Shown in pieces: positions 9,870 through 22,007 of a stretch of 64,000 nt of DNA. Each line of letters starts with the position of its first letter. Positions within the stretch are counted from its first letter, which is position 1. The notes under the pieces were generated by a model. It saw only the letters and a list, made by a program, of their open reading frames with translations, searched no databases and was not told the DNA's origin. Location of the stretch: the NCBI RefSeq assembly GCF_037975245.1, contig NC_092569.1, positions 22,598,168 to 22,662,167 on the forward strand, in the 5' to 3' direction. Source of the stretch: Apostichopus japonicus (lineage: Eukaryota; Echinodermata; Holothuroidea; Aspidochirotida; Stichopodidae). The translations under genes and the position numbers were made by a program.

Positions 9870-11765
9870 AATGTAGCTTAAGATTTATCAAATGTTAAAG
9901 GTGAATATCGTAAAAACCCCAATAGCTATTGAAACATATTGTTACAAAAATAGGTGACATTTTTGTTTAATCATAATTATATTGTAGTGCATAATAAGCT
10001 ACCGTAGATTACGGCTGTTAAGCGTCATGGCGATGAGTGCACATGAAGGCCTCGTGGGCCGGAAGTTGAGCTTCCGCTACTATTGTTTAACTTTGTTCAG
10101 TAACTTCCTGACACGTGCTGTGTGGAAGTTACGGCCAGCCTGCACTGATACGCAGGGTTAGGACACATCTGTTTTTGCAGCCGAAGAGAAAGGATCTTTA
10201 TCAAAGGGGTCGTTATACATATAGATTAGAATTAGAATCGTCAAGTTGTGATTGAACTTTTGTCGTTTGTATAGTCAGTCAATTTCTCTGTGTTCGATTT
10301 GGGTAAACCAACTGTTAGTAACTTAGTTAGCCCTACTAACTTTATATTCTGGAGTCGTGGTGCACCGTCGCCGTAGAAGTTTTGTCGTGAATCTAACAGG
10401 GCCTAGAGTAAGTACCAGTAATCAACCTATATATATATAAATCGGTCGTATAGGGACCACACGTTGAACACCTAAATTAACGGTGACATTAATCAGGCAG
10501 AGTGTAACTCGACATCTGTCTGGCTGGGTGTTAAATTATTCCGTATCAAGGGGGAAATTACATTTACATATTTCTGCTGGTATTCTGGACCTAACGGGAG
10601 GGCCTCTTTCATTTTTACGGAACCACATATTTGAGCTGCTGTTATATTCTAGATGTAGGGACCATCTTTCCACCCCATACCCGCGGAATTGTCGGTAATT
10701 CGCCTAACAGCGGAACAGAGGGCTATTCCGCCTACCCGCGGAATTGACGGTATTCCGCCTAACAGCGGAACAGAGGGTATTCCGCCTACCCGCGGAATTG
10801 AGTGGATTCCGCCGAACAACGGAAAGGAGGCTCGTTCCGCCTATTTTTTCGGAATATACTATTATACTGGTTTCTGGCGGAATTAGGAATATTCCGCAGG
10901 TCATATACTGGGACTCTACACCTGACTATGTATTCAGATGTTCATTTAATGCCCGTAGCATGAAACTGAAAGCAAGTCGTGTTATAAATAGATTGTTTAT
11001 AACTACGACCTTGTGTGCCTGAGTATTTATTTCAGAACAGAACTCCGTTCCAGTGATCCTAGACTCCAGTCGAGACCTGATCTCACACCACGGACGAGGT
11101 AGCGTTACAATATTCAACATTCATTGTTGTTTTGTTTCTTTACTATAAAATATCACAACGAAAAAGCTACCTTAGGTCATCTTTCAAGACACATGCAATG
11201 TTCTTGTGTTATATATACTATTCTATTTTTTCTGTTGTACCTTACAATTACATTATGTACCTGAATGTGCTGTAATGACTTAACTATTGTTGCATGCTGA
11301 CCGAGTTATATTTTACCTAGGCTGTTAACATATAAATTTAAACCACACCGCACCAACGTTTTGTTCTCTCCACCATTTCAGTTAATTATTGAAGGAAATC
11401 AACACCAACGAAGGGTTAAGAGTAAAAATAAAAAAATAAATGGTATTGACTAGATGTTTCCATTCATCAATTATATTTACTGGGGAAAATCATGACATGA
11501 AATAAAGAAAAAAAAGGTCTTAATAATCCACTTTACAGTTTGGCTACATGAGTACGTTTAATTGGAAGAGCCCCCTCTAATTGCTTCAAATATATGTTTA
11601 TCAATATTTCATATAACTTCGCCGATATTAACGCAATAATTTATTCAATAATACTTCGTTGTAGGAATGTTATTAACTTTCTCTCGTATTCTTTATCATT
11701 TTCTCCCACTTCGTCTATGTATTTTGTTTTGGTTTACAGAGTAGCCTATGCAGTTCCTAGCCATT
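9870..11765. other. Copy-1-specific block, partly GC-richer, probable composite transposon remnant
   Basis: This 1.9 kb has no counterpart in the other segmental copy, where the flanks join directly near 30,245. From about 10,010 to 11,110 the base composition is clearly less AT-rich than the surroundings, and it holds the 54-bp tandem repeats. No protein similarity recognised, and no clear terminal repeats found by eye, so whether it is an insertion here or a deletion in copy 2 is open. Confidence 0.4.
10681..10840 (+). repeat. 54-55-bp tandem repeat with CGGAATT/TTCCGC inverted motifs
   Basis: CCGCGGAATTG recurs at 10,681, 10,736 and 10,790 (spacing 55 and 54 bp). Each unit also has ATTCCGCCTAACAGCGGAAC, whose TTCCGC and GCGGAA ends can pair, so each unit can form a small hairpin. 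The third unit is diverged. Confidence 0.8.
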
Positions 11766-11960
11766 ATTGTTATAGAAAACTAGGATATGAAAATGAATAT
11801 TCATGTGAAATTGTCTATTGTCAATCAAATATAAGTTAAAAAGATCTTATTATTTGGAAGTGTCGTTTACTCCACCTTCGTACATATATTGATAATGCGG
11901 TACAGTGATCAGTAGGATTTACTATTTAATATCAAAATAAAAACCATCCCCTCTTTATTT
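11580..11960. repeat. Dispersed ~400-bp repeat family, left member
   Basis: Diverged relatives (shared words such as TTCTCCCA..TCGTCT, AAATATTCATG, GTACAGTGAT) lie at about 28,380-28,900 and 48,360-48,890, with partial ones at about 29,050-29,200 and 48,905-49,000. They sit at the borders of the duplicated segment and could have served as substrate for unequal crossing-over. Confidence 0.5.
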
Positions 11961-12010
11961 ATACATCCGTGTGCGTTTATTGGATAGACGTTTGATGGAA
12001 AGATCCCTTA

Positions 12011-12462
12011 AGGTAGCATACGCCCATTAAAAGCCCCATTGACTTACACACTAAATCACAAAAGTAATGTGGTCTCTAAGTCTAGGTAGAAGTTTTCACT
12101 AGCTAAACGCTACCCATCACCGGATAGCTGACAAATTGGCCTTTCATGGCACCATCAATTGTCCGTATCATGACCATGTAGATTTTTTGCTATCCGAGAA
12201 GGACGTTTTCGTCACTTGTAAACAAACCTCTTCACTCAGTGGTAAACAAATTTCCTACGCTGCTCCTGGGAGGCCTAAAAGGGTCTAATTTTCTCACCAC
12301 ATGTACTTCCATTCATGCTCTTCAACATGCAATCCACAAAAAACTAGATCATGATTGATGATGACAGGTCACAAAAGATGTTCTCCTGCTGCTTTTTTGC
12401 ACTTTTCCTGAAGGAGAACAATCGAGCCGATGGATATAGACTCTAATAGGAGTATGCCACCT
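12011..12462. mobile_element. MITE, 452 bp, TA target duplication
   Basis: The left end AGGTAGCATACGCCCATTAA matches the reverse complement of the right end (AGGTGGCATACTCCTATTAG), giving about 20-bp imperfect terminal inverted repeats. It is flanked by TA on both sides (12,009-12,010 and 12,463-12,464). The partner segment has CCCTTAGATG at about 30,499-30,508 with a single TA, the exact empty site. No transposase ORF. A TA duplication fits a non-autonomous Tc1/mariner-type element, though other TA-targeting superfamilies are possible. Confidence 0.85.
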
Positions 12463-15212
12463 TAGATGTGTCTTGTACCATGACAGTTAAGACTTTCTGG
12501 AAACGAGGTAACGGTACAATGCTTTTTACCACATTGGCGGCGCATTCACATACATTGGTAATTAATTTGGTGTCTTCGTGTAGTAGGAAAACCTTTCGCC
12601 TTTTGGGGGAAAATTTTGATAAAACAAACCATTTCACGGGCATGGTTCTAAAGCAACGGGTTGCTGGTGCTACGGTGGCGCTTCAGTTCACAAAGGAAAG
12701 CTTTAAAACTATGCGTCTAAGTTTTATCACATTTTGTTTTGCTTCGATCACTTGGGTACGTAAGCATACTGGGTCTCATGTGGAAAGTGTTTGTACGAAG
12801 ACGAAAATCCGTGGGCGTATAAGGCTTTAGATTGATGAATATCTATATCCGTATGGTTCCTTGGTAGCATCTGCAAACGCTTCCTGCATACGTTTGACTG
12901 GCTCTGGATGCATCTTTTTTTGCCAAATTTGAGACTTGGATTTTGTCTCTAGGGCTTTTAAATAACACGATGTAATGTGTGATATTACTCGTTTCCTTTG
13001 CCAGTTAAATAAAAATTGTGATATAGCTCATGAAAATATTTCATATGATCATCTTTCTATTAGCATCATATTTTCATGATGAGTTTCTTTTGGAAAACCA
13101 ATCATTTGTGCGTTGATCGTTCCCATGTGACGTCATGATATCGTCTAAAAACATCAACTTTTTGTAAGATGGGTCAAGGTTTGTCTCCAATTCCAACAGG
13201 TGACCTTCAACAAAAGGATTTTAGAGAGGGCCACAGACAGCTCCATAACAGATGGCTGGTATTCCCCATAGCAATGCACAACCCTCTCAGGCGTATATTG
13301 GTAACTTCGGATATATTGAGAGAAATGAATCCGTTTTAAAATATCACCTTAATTATAAAGAACAAATGTATCGACTATGAAAAGGACAATACACGCAATT
13401 GTCTCATGGGAGCTACCGTCATTTTAGCTTACGAATAATTGAATCCTGATTACCACGCACTCTTCTGATTAAAATGATTCTGGCAATATGAAATGCCAGA
13501 AATAAGACGTCCAAAGGAGTAAAACAAAAAAAAATTGCTCAACTCTAACGAGAATTGCCACCCAGTTACTTCCCGGTTCTCCTTTTATTTAATTGTTTTG
13601 TATTAATGACGGTTCTAGAAAAGAAGGTAAATTGTCTATTAATATGTTACGAGTTTAACCACTACTATCACAACGTCATATTCAGCGTATACAAACACGC
13701 TCACACTTCTGCTCAGGGCGTACTCAAATTGCATTTCAAGACGCACATTATCCTTTTACCGAAATTAAAGAGGCCTCCGCTAGCTAGGTCAGGTGTCATT
13801 TCAAAGGCATAAAACGGGTAACCTTTGGCGTAGTCACTACGACTGATCTGATTGCCTTTGTCACTGATTATACTATTTAATCCCGAAACCAGGCCATTAC
13901 GTAGCGATCAACCGTATAATTAGGGTGTAACGGTTTCCATGGTAGCTGTTCACCGTCTACGTATAACGTTAAAATAAGAATGTTGGGCCCATGAAGTTAA
14001 ATGGTGCGACGGCGTTGCATCCACAGTCCCTCTCTCTCTCTCTCTCTCTTTCAGCCGATTTGAAGTAGAATTACTACGGAATTTTTAAACATGTATGTAC
14101 ATCACCAACAATATTTGATTGATAACAATTCTGTCCATACGAACCAGCAATTATATGACGGTAAGGATAATATGTCAGTTTTATGTATCTCTTTCTTCAT
14201 TTATAATAGTTGTTCTAGGTTATTGGATATTGCTTGAAAATATTAAGGGAAAAGCAACCATAGATTATTTAAAATAGTATATTATTTTCGTTGTAGTAAT
14301 TGGCATCCATAAATGAACACAACGGTATGGTATTTCAGAGAGATCCGAGTCATATTTCACTGGTATAGGTGCTGGAAAGAGCGGGTGGGTTGCTGTCGGT
14401 GACAAATATAGACAGAAGAGCCTTTCTTATAATCTTTCTACACTCTAAACTTGTTTATTTGATGTTTTCTAACAATTGTTCTTTATATTTATAAAGACCG
14501 CACTTGTTTCCTTTTTATTTTTGAATGCTTTTGTTGATTTTATCTCAAGTTTTACTTCAATCCTTCCTATTTAGAAATTACTTGAAATGTATTCAGGAAA
14601 ATGAAAGTAGAGGGAAACTCCAGGGTTTTCAGCGCGATAACAAAACTTCATTTAATAAAATGCTTTGCCAGTTTTACATTATCCATTTGTTATGTTATTT
14701 CGAAATCAAGGTAATTTAGATATTTCCATGTGTTCTTATATTAGTCATCTCGTCTGGCTTGTAGTTTTGCCCTCTTTACGAATTATCCACAGGGTCGAAA
14801 ATGGTGCGACACTCTCTTTCCAGTACTGTGAAAGAAAAACTAAGGATCCAATGTTTACAAAAGGGCCGACAAAGGACCACTTTCCATAAATCAAAGTGTA
14901 CCTTTTGTCACTTTGAAAATAACGTGTTTGACATTGTTGTAATCTTAAAGATGAACCCCGCAAGTTCTTTGAATAATCAACAAGACTCCATTATCTGATG
15001 TTGAATACCAAGGATGTGAAGACGGAATACAAAGGCCTCTGTCATCCCGTGCCCCCCCCCCACCTCCCCACCTATGCCCTCCAATTTCTGTGAAATTCTT
15101 GAAGATGACACTCTCCTTTGAATTTGTAAGTCTCAAGGGGATTCATGTCGGAATATCACTCATATGTGTTATATTTCAAATACAGTAGTACGCTTTAAAT
15201 ATGTGCTGGGGT
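12463..15212. other. Duplicated non-coding region downstream of the copy 1 gene
   Basis: Matched at about 30,503-33,240. It includes a (TC)n tract near 14,031-14,050. Short ORFs conserved in both copies (for example 14,665-14,889 and 32,697-32,921) have no domain and are expected by chance from recent duplication. I see no gene here. Confidence 0.4.
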
Positions 15213-15290
15213 TCGTGGGGATGATCAGGTGGTTATCGCACTTAACTAGGAATTCGGAGAACGATAATTTCTAGAGTCGGGACAATCAAG
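15213..15290 (+). repeat. Possible decayed tRNA-derived SINE head (copy 1)
   Basis: ATGATCAGGTGGTTATCGCA followed by CTTAACTAGGAATTCGGAG and AGAGTCGGGACAATC resembles the A-box/anticodon/B-box layout of a tRNA-derived SINE. The B-box is degenerate and no cloverleaf can be drawn confidently. It recurs at 33,241-33,322. Confidence 0.3.
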
Positions 15291-16134
15291 CAGATGACAA
15301 AATGAACAATCACTACATCATATTCTTACATGGAGATGAGTTAGAAAGAACGAAAGTTATGCAGATTAATGGTAAGTTAGTGAGTCTGGTTGAATACGTA
15401 CCTTTGGCAAATATCTAATTAAAGGAGTCTGCCAGAATCCTGGTTATATACGATCAACTTCGTGTGCATGTAAACGCTTCTTTCATTTTAGTAAGCAAAT
15501 GTATCATCTAATTGTGTCAATGTTAAGATATTGATTCATGAATAAGAGGGCAATTATTCTGGTGATTTCGGTTGGTTGTGTTCTTTCTGCATAAACTATT
15601 GCGCTTTACTCTGGCAGTAGAACTGTTCTCTCAAACATATTACATAAACAACCCAGAAAGTAAATCGAAACGTATAAGATATCGTTCATAGTTAGGCGAT
15701 GTCATAACATTGTCACTTGTGTTTATTCAATATAATCGCAACTTTTGGAAAGGAATATTACTGGTCAGTAAACTGATGTATTTTTTTAATATATTTTATT
15801 TGCATCACTTCTTAGTATTCTCAGTGACATCATTACTAAAAACATTTAAGAAAAATCGAATTCAATACCATTTTGGAAAACTCTGGACAAATTATCGAAT
15901 GCCATCGACTTTCCTGTGATTGTTGTACCCCTCTTAAATTGTTTTTCCGTCGTTTGATAGTTTGCCTTGGATTGCATTGGAAGGCTAACTAGTGTCTCTT
16001 TCCTTCACCTCCATCTTTTAAATATGCAAACTTCCACTAGCTTCGATATGTACTTCCTTGTTTAATATATGGTATTATATCGCCAACCGTTTCCTGTCCT
16101 TGTTACCTTGAAGACTTCAAATCCACTACTTTGA

Positions 16135-16610
16135 TCATTGACTTGGCCGTATTTTCATTGTTGTTGCTGTTATACCGCAATCAGAACCGTGAAGATTCGT
16201 CCAGAAGATACCGCGGTTATCGTTGTATGAGTAGTCACCATTCAGATTGGAGTAGCCACAGGAATAGAAAATTGTCGCATAGACCGGGTTTTTGTTTCGG
16301 CAACTTCTATAAGGGTAATTACCACTACAGCCATCACAATTATAACATTTATAATGATAATAATAATCATAATAATAATTATAACAGTAATATTAATGAT
16401 GATAACAACAACAGTCAGAGTACTCGTATCCACCAGTAGCCACGCGGTCGCTGAATGAGTAGCAGTTGCTGGTAGAGCCCGTGCTACTATCGTCTGCATA
16501 CCACCAGCCACCTCGGTGTTTTTCTGCGCAGTCGAAGGTACTCGATCCATCGTTGTCTTGATCGTGCGTACTAAACCGATGCCCTGAATTTGCTCCCATA
16601 GCATTGTTAC
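16135..16610 (-). CDS. Copy 1 last exon: FBG C-terminal block with in-frame TAA
   Basis: Acceptor TTTCCTTCCAG, phase 1. It holds FSTHDQDNDG (calcium site), DCAEKHRGGWWY and, near the end, NLHGSDCG and TMMK-like TTMKIRPSQ then TGA at 16,137-16,135. A TAA at 16,395-16,393 lies in the Tyr/Asn/His tract encoded by the ATT/ATA microsatellite. The frame is otherwise preserved. Confidence 0.8.
16322..16424 (+). repeat. AAT/ATA trinucleotide microsatellite inside coding exon (copy 1)
   Basis: Runs of AAT/ATA with AAC and GAT interruptions. It is 27 bp shorter than the copy 2 counterpart at 34,354-34,483, a whole number of codons. Confidence 0.85.
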
Positions 16611-17191
16611 CTGGAAGGAAATTAGCAAATACTGAATGAAGGTATTTTCTTGTAAAATACGATTTTGTTTTCCTTTTATATGTACTGGACATTATTAAGT
16701 CACTTTAGGTTCGTTTGCTATAGTTGTCGGTTATAATTGCGTTTGTTATTTTGTTCGTTTAAGTTGGGCTTACGTTATATTTGTTGTGGTTTCATATACG
16801 AGTTCTAAATTATCGTAAGGGAGTTTACAATATTGAACAAAGGAGTCAAGTTTGCGAATTTAACTGGAGCGGTTCCAATTCTGTCAATTCGTCTGGGACC
16901 TCATTTGAAAACATCGTTGATTATGAAAATATATTTCTTAATGTCAATATTGTATTTATATTATTATTTATTTCTCTTCGACAAATATTAAATAATATAA
17001 TATAATAATATAGTTGTGAGTGACAGATAATATAGTTGTGAGTGACAGATTAACAGAAATGTAAACGGTGCATTTGTTGAAGTGTTCACATACTTTATTT
17101 ATTTAATTAAAATGTTAGTGAACGAAGTCCTGTTATATGCGAAAATAAACAGTTAACATGGTTAATTTTTTTTTCAATAGTTAAAACTTAC

Positions 17192-17491
17192 TGTCCAACC
17201 ACCACTAGACATTTCACAATAAACTTCAAAACCAGAACTTCCAGCGGGATAAATGGTATATGCTCCGTTATTTGTTCTGTTTGCTGCATACAGATCAGAA
17301 CAATCTATCGGTCCACTGCGGGTACATGTAAGACCATCGCCTTCAAACCATTCGTTACAGTAACATCTACGGACATCATTCCGCTCCTCGCAGGTTGCGT
17401 CTGCGCTACAACTGTAACTCTCACTTGTCAAGTTGTTACTGTTGCAAGTTATCCGTAAAGAACAGTCAGAATTAATGTATGATTCACCTTC
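17192..17491 (-). CDS. Copy 1 exon 7: TILa-EGF and start of second FBG
   Basis: 100 codons, phase 0-0. EGESYINSDC begins TILa; CSADATCEERNDVRRCYC with EGDGLTC is EGF-like; DCSDLYAANRTNNGAYTIYP to SSGGWT is an FBG start. One residue differs from copy 2 (F for L before EGDG). Confidence 0.9.
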
Positions 17492-17875
17492 CTGGGAATG
17501 ATAAATGTTAAACGACATATTTCAGTGAAAGTAAAATCAATGTTTATTTGGTACAACGCTTGATAACGCTCTTTGAGTAAAACTGAATTTCTACTATTAA
17601 ATGGTCGTGAGCGTTTTATATATGTTAGGTAAAGTTCATCATTCTGGGTGTAATTGTTTTGGATGCCTTGTATTTTGCTAGGTCTCAATTAGAAGACTTT
17701 TGCAAGAACAGGTAAAACCGAAATAGAAGTGAAAATCTATATCATCAATAATCATGAGAATTAATAACATATAAAATAAAAAGTAAGGTCAATCAATTGA
17801 AATCCAAGATTTTATGTTAAAGTGTACTTTTCATGTTATATATTAAGACTTGTGAACGGCATCAAATAAACTTAC

Positions 17876-18084
17876 TGCTAATACGACGCCTTTTTTTTCG
17901 ACGTAACAGCCACATTGCTCTTGAGGTATGCAGTTGTCTCCAAGCACCATGTGGTTTTCTGGACAAAGACATCTCTCTGGATCCGCTGGATTCGGTATGA
18001 CACAATCATTCGGATTCTCACAAGTTCTTTCACATGTATTGTCATAATTATCCTTGTTGGATGAGCACCAGGTAATGGGTAAAT
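17876..18084 (-). CDS. Copy 1 exon 6: TIL domain
   Basis: 209 nt, phase 1 in and 0 out. Cysteines in ITWCSS, CERTCENPNDC, CLCPENHMVLGDNCIP and EQCGCY match TIL. One residue differs from copy 2 (K for E near the end). Confidence 0.9.
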
Positions 18085-18452
18085 CTGCGGAAATTAATTC
18101 CACAACCAGTTAATCCTAGCTTGAAGTGTTAACTCGCTGTTGTGACATTACGTTATTAGATCATTGTGTTACCAACGTAATGCTCTGGCCGCTCAGAAGA
18201 TTTGCTGATTGTTAACATAGGATTAAATATAAGCGGGATTTTTTATTATTAAATTAAGGCTCATTCAACTTATTCTTATTTATGTCACACATACAAAATA
18301 ATATGACAATTTCAAGTATTCGACTATGGGAATCTATAAATATTGTTGTGTATCATAATCATTTCCTCCATTGGAACTTTTCTTTCTGCATTCTTTAATT
18401 TTCGTTTTGACTACAAAAGTATGGAGAAAATCATTTAAAAAAAAAGTCTAAC

Positions 18453-18717
18453 CTGTTATTCCTTCGACAACACCAAGACTTGTTATAGAATAATTCCCCC
18501 ATTCATCGGCAATGCGAAAGTTGTCGTATGTCAAGGAATATGACTGGCCTGCATAATTCTCTAGCTCGATGAGCAGCTGGTACCTCTTTTGGTTTATCAA
18601 GTGAGCTAACTTTTCATTACCAATCAGAAATTCACTGCCTAAGAAACCAATTCCGTTTTTGTATTCGTCCCAGGTTCGATTAAAACCGATGGATCCATCA
18701 AGACGTCGTTGTATGAC
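18453..18717 (-). CDS. Copy 1 exon 5: middle of first FBG domain
   Basis: 88 codons plus one base. VIQRRLDGSIGFNRTWDEYK, NGIGFLGSEFLIGNEKL and YDNFRIADEWGNY are FBG core motifs. The next exon is TIL rather than the FBG C-terminal block, so this FBG lacks the calcium site and GGWWY region. Confidence 0.9.
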
Positions 18718-19112
18718 CTGAAGAATTCAAAAGATAGATAGACAACTAACGGATACATTGCATCATCTTATGAACTAAACCGTTTAGCCAATACGTGCGG
18801 CTCACATCAAGTACGAAAAGGATAGAACACATTTGTGATATTGTGTTGTATATTATGTTTATACATATTTAGAACACTACTATAGGTGTGCACAGAAAAC
18901 AAGTTCTCTAATCGTACGAAAAGTCAATGTAATTACACTGAGTAGTTTTGTTTTGATATTAGGCTTCAAATAAACATACCTCGTACAAGGTAAATCACCA
19001 AACACAATGTAAAACTAAAATGGACTGAAAATGCCAATGTGTCCTATAAAGTGTGTCTCGGAGGGTAATGTATGTGATTGTAAGTGTTCGCGTCTTGAAA
19101 TAGTTTACTTAC

Positions 19113-19277
19113 TGTCCAACCTCCAGATGTAGTGTTTTGATCACAATATGTCTGAAATGGTTCCGGATACTGGTCAGGTTTAATCAGGTATACACCGGAT
19201 TTGGCGTTGGTAGAAGAGCATTGGTTAAGTACTTCATGACAATCCCTTGGATACTCCGGAGTTTGGAATAGAAAATA
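19113..19277 (-). CDS. Copy 1 exon 4: start of first FBG domain
   Basis: 55 codons, phase 0-0, containing YPRDCHEVLNQC, SGVYLIKPDQYPEPF, YCDQ and a terminal SGGWT at the splice site: the standard N-terminal FBG block. The protein sequence is identical in copy 2. Confidence 0.9.
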
Positions 19278-19774
19278 CTGCAAGTCTAGCACCAAAATAT
19301 TGTAAAGAAGAAGATGAGAAAAAATCGTAAAACTGTTGCAGGTACAGTTCCATATGTAAAGAATTATTTCAAGAGAAATATAATATATGGCTACATTGCA
19401 ATAGATTTGTTTTAACTACACAGTAAACATGACGTGGTAACTACCATGAACCATAAAAAAAAAGGTATTCAAACATTTTCGGCTAATATTCATAGAGGCT
19501 AATATAAGCAAGTATATTTTATTTGAAAAGAAAATCTGACGCAAAGAACTACCGTGAATCTGTGACGACATGGTCACAGAAGCAAACATGATTAGTAATA
19601 GCTTTCCTCGACAAGAGGGTATGATTTGGACCTATTTTCAGCTTACAACAATCTAAGGTTTATCAACACTGAACTGGGATTTGAAAGTGCCAAATTATTG
19701 AACAAGCCTACAGTATACAAAGTCTAAACAAAGTGCGTGTTTTGTCCCTTCTGTTACTGTTACTTATCATTTAG

Positions 19775-19820
19775 CCTCTGAAGAAGATCCTTCTAGGATC
19801 GAAACGTCAGGCCAACTTAC
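19775..19820 (+). other. Retroelement hairpin motif (copy b)
   Basis: CTGAAGAAGATCC, loop TTCTA, GGATCGAAACGTCAGGCC. It is shared with copy 2 (39,093-39,137), so this relic predates the duplication. It lies in an intron of the mosaic gene. Confidence 0.5.
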
Positions 19821-20179
19821 TTTGCACAAATTACTAAGAAATATGAATAAATATAATCTGAACTATTTTTATTGCTTGAAATAAATATTGACTAAAGACT
19901 TGTATTTCTTTCAGTTTTATTATCGCTGAGTATCTATAATTTACCCCAATCAGCGCAAAAATTACTTCAATACACAGTGCAAGGAAATTATTGAGAATTG
20001 TAAATTATTATTTATCTTACAAATTGAAATAGGAGAAAGTACCACATATGAAGTACATTTAGATGGTTCCTTTCTATATTAAACTTTTTCCAAATTATGA
20101 TTTAGATAACAAATTTATGTTAATTGGTTAGCTTTCGGAAGTTTATATAAACCGTTACCCTTACAGAACGAAAACTTAC

Positions 20180-20210
20180 TTGAATCGTTGACTCTTGTGC
20201 TTGACGATAT
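20180..20210 (-). CDS. Copy 1 exon 3: 31-nt micro-exon
   Basis: The acceptor is TTGTTACCTCAG and the donor GTAAGT. It completes the codon from the 29-nt exon and reads YRQAQESTIQ, returning to phase 0 for the FBG exon. Hydrophilic linker. Confidence 0.55.
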
Positions 20211-21711
20211 CTGAGGTAACAAAAAATTAAGGAAATGTACGATTAAGCAAAGTACATTCTGAAGAAACAATATCGAGTGAAGAAGGTTGTACGAAGGTCA
20301 ATGTATCACAAAAAACAGGCCATACGCCTATCTATTACACCTTCATTTTAACATATACTATCATTTTAAGTTTAAATATACAAAATAGAATTGAATAGCC
20401 TCTTAAAATACAATCTGATTTCGCTTTTGATTCAAATAAATGGACTATTTCCAACTTGACAATTATTATCGAAAAAGATGATAAGAACGGAAAGAAAATT
20501 TCACATTCCAAAATCTAAGCAGTAATAGAATGTTTCGCAATCTTAATATTTCTTTAACATTGATTTTACTGCTTATAAGCATAGCTTATATAAAAGTAGG
20601 TTTTATTGAATAGCTTTAATTGTTTCAAAGTATGATTATATGTCTGTTTGCATGTCTTCTAATACTTCTTATTTATCATTACTATACATAAAACAATCAT
20701 AAGTCACCATACACTAACTTAATTAAACGATCATAACTACGATAAGCAGATGAAAGTAATAATTCCCTGTGCATTATGCTAATTGAAATGTAAATGACAT
20801 ATTATATGAGAAAACGAAAAAAACCTACAATATATAATTGAAAGAAAATTAAAAGTACAAACATCAGCATTATCCTAGTGGTGTTCGTATAGTAAGTTAA
20901 GTGCAATTATCTATAGCGGGAAACTTGATATATTATGCTAATGAGGTACTTATACACTGGGACAACGTGCAATTTATCCTCAAAAGCTTGAAAATAGCCA
21001 AGTTTTGAAAATATGCCCCAAAATAGAGCAACCACAATTGAAAATTCATCCGTTGTGAAGAAGAGTATTGTTTGTTTCAATACGTACAAGCCACTTGATT
21101 GACTTGGACAAGCATCAACAACACAATATATCTTTTTGTCTTCAACATCACAAAACACGTATACGTTTTACGCCCCAGCTACTGAAGCTAATTTTCAACA
21201 TTCGTTCGCCTGAAAGCTACAACTGTTGCAACAACTTTTTGCGACAACAACGTTTTGCTCATAGAAAATATGTCGATATTTTTAGAAATATTGTACTCAG
21301 AACGTATGCAATAACTAAGGCTTTCAATGTACACACATTATGCAGAGTTATCTGTAACCTACAAAAACATTGTTAAAGTAATATTTTATATTTTTATAAA
21401 TAAAAAAAAAACAAGTTTAAGAGTAGAAAATATTTGGGCAAAGTCGAACACATGTACAACGATTCACGCTCAATCAAAATAACCTTATGTATAATAAAAA
21501 AGACAAGTTAGCTTATCCATAACGAAAACTGTTTTGATTACCCATTGTCTACATCAGCAAAAGCGGATACTCTTTTGGCAACTTTACGTGTACTGTATCT
21601 ATTTAAGACAGAACACCATTCTTGAAAGCCCCACAACATCCCCGTGAACCCAGCTCCCATGAAAACACATCCTTGTTTATAACAAAACGTGCATGAATAT
21701 TTGTTTTTTAC

Positions 21712-21740
21712 CTTTCGTTGGCGTAATTCTCTGAAGTATT
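21712..21740 (-). CDS. Copy 1 exon 2: 29-nt micro-exon
   Basis: The acceptor is CTTGATTTAG and the donor GTAAAA. In phase 0 it reads NTSENYANE plus two bases; copy 2 reads DTSENYANE. Confidence 0.5.
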
Positions 21741-22007
21741 CTAAATCAAGGATAACACATAATATCATAACGACACATATTTTTCTTTTCTTCCCTTGAT
21801 ATAAAAGGAAGTGTCATTTGACGCCTGTACGCAAAGCTTTGTATGAAAGAAAGTAAGATACTACGTGGAAGGAGGAAATAATTCAGATATATTGCATGAA
21901 ATGCACGATCCGTCTAATTCAGTAAGACATCACATTTATCCTATTGAATATAACATTTTAGAATTAGTTAGTATTTCATTTATGTATTGATTCAGGACAA
22001 CTCTTAC

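Noticed and set aside
10010-10100. Possible tRNA gene in the GC-richer block
   Set aside because: No cloverleaf or consistent A and B boxes could be drawn.
12468-12830. 120-codon plus-strand ORF partly conserved in copy 2
   Set aside because: Conservation is explained by the segmental duplication, the copy 2 version starts and ends differently, and no domain is visible.
16242-16628. Long minus-strand ORF overlapping the FBG-end exon (also 34,274-34,753)
   Set aside because: Shifted-frame shadow of the FBG exon and its trinucleotide repeat; it reads Ile/Val runs with no domain.
20907-21158. Minus-strand ORF with Cys and SGLYVLKQ, faintly like an FBG start
   Set aside because: No flanking splice sites giving the right phase, and no GGWT end; also open on the other strand. 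At best a decayed relic.
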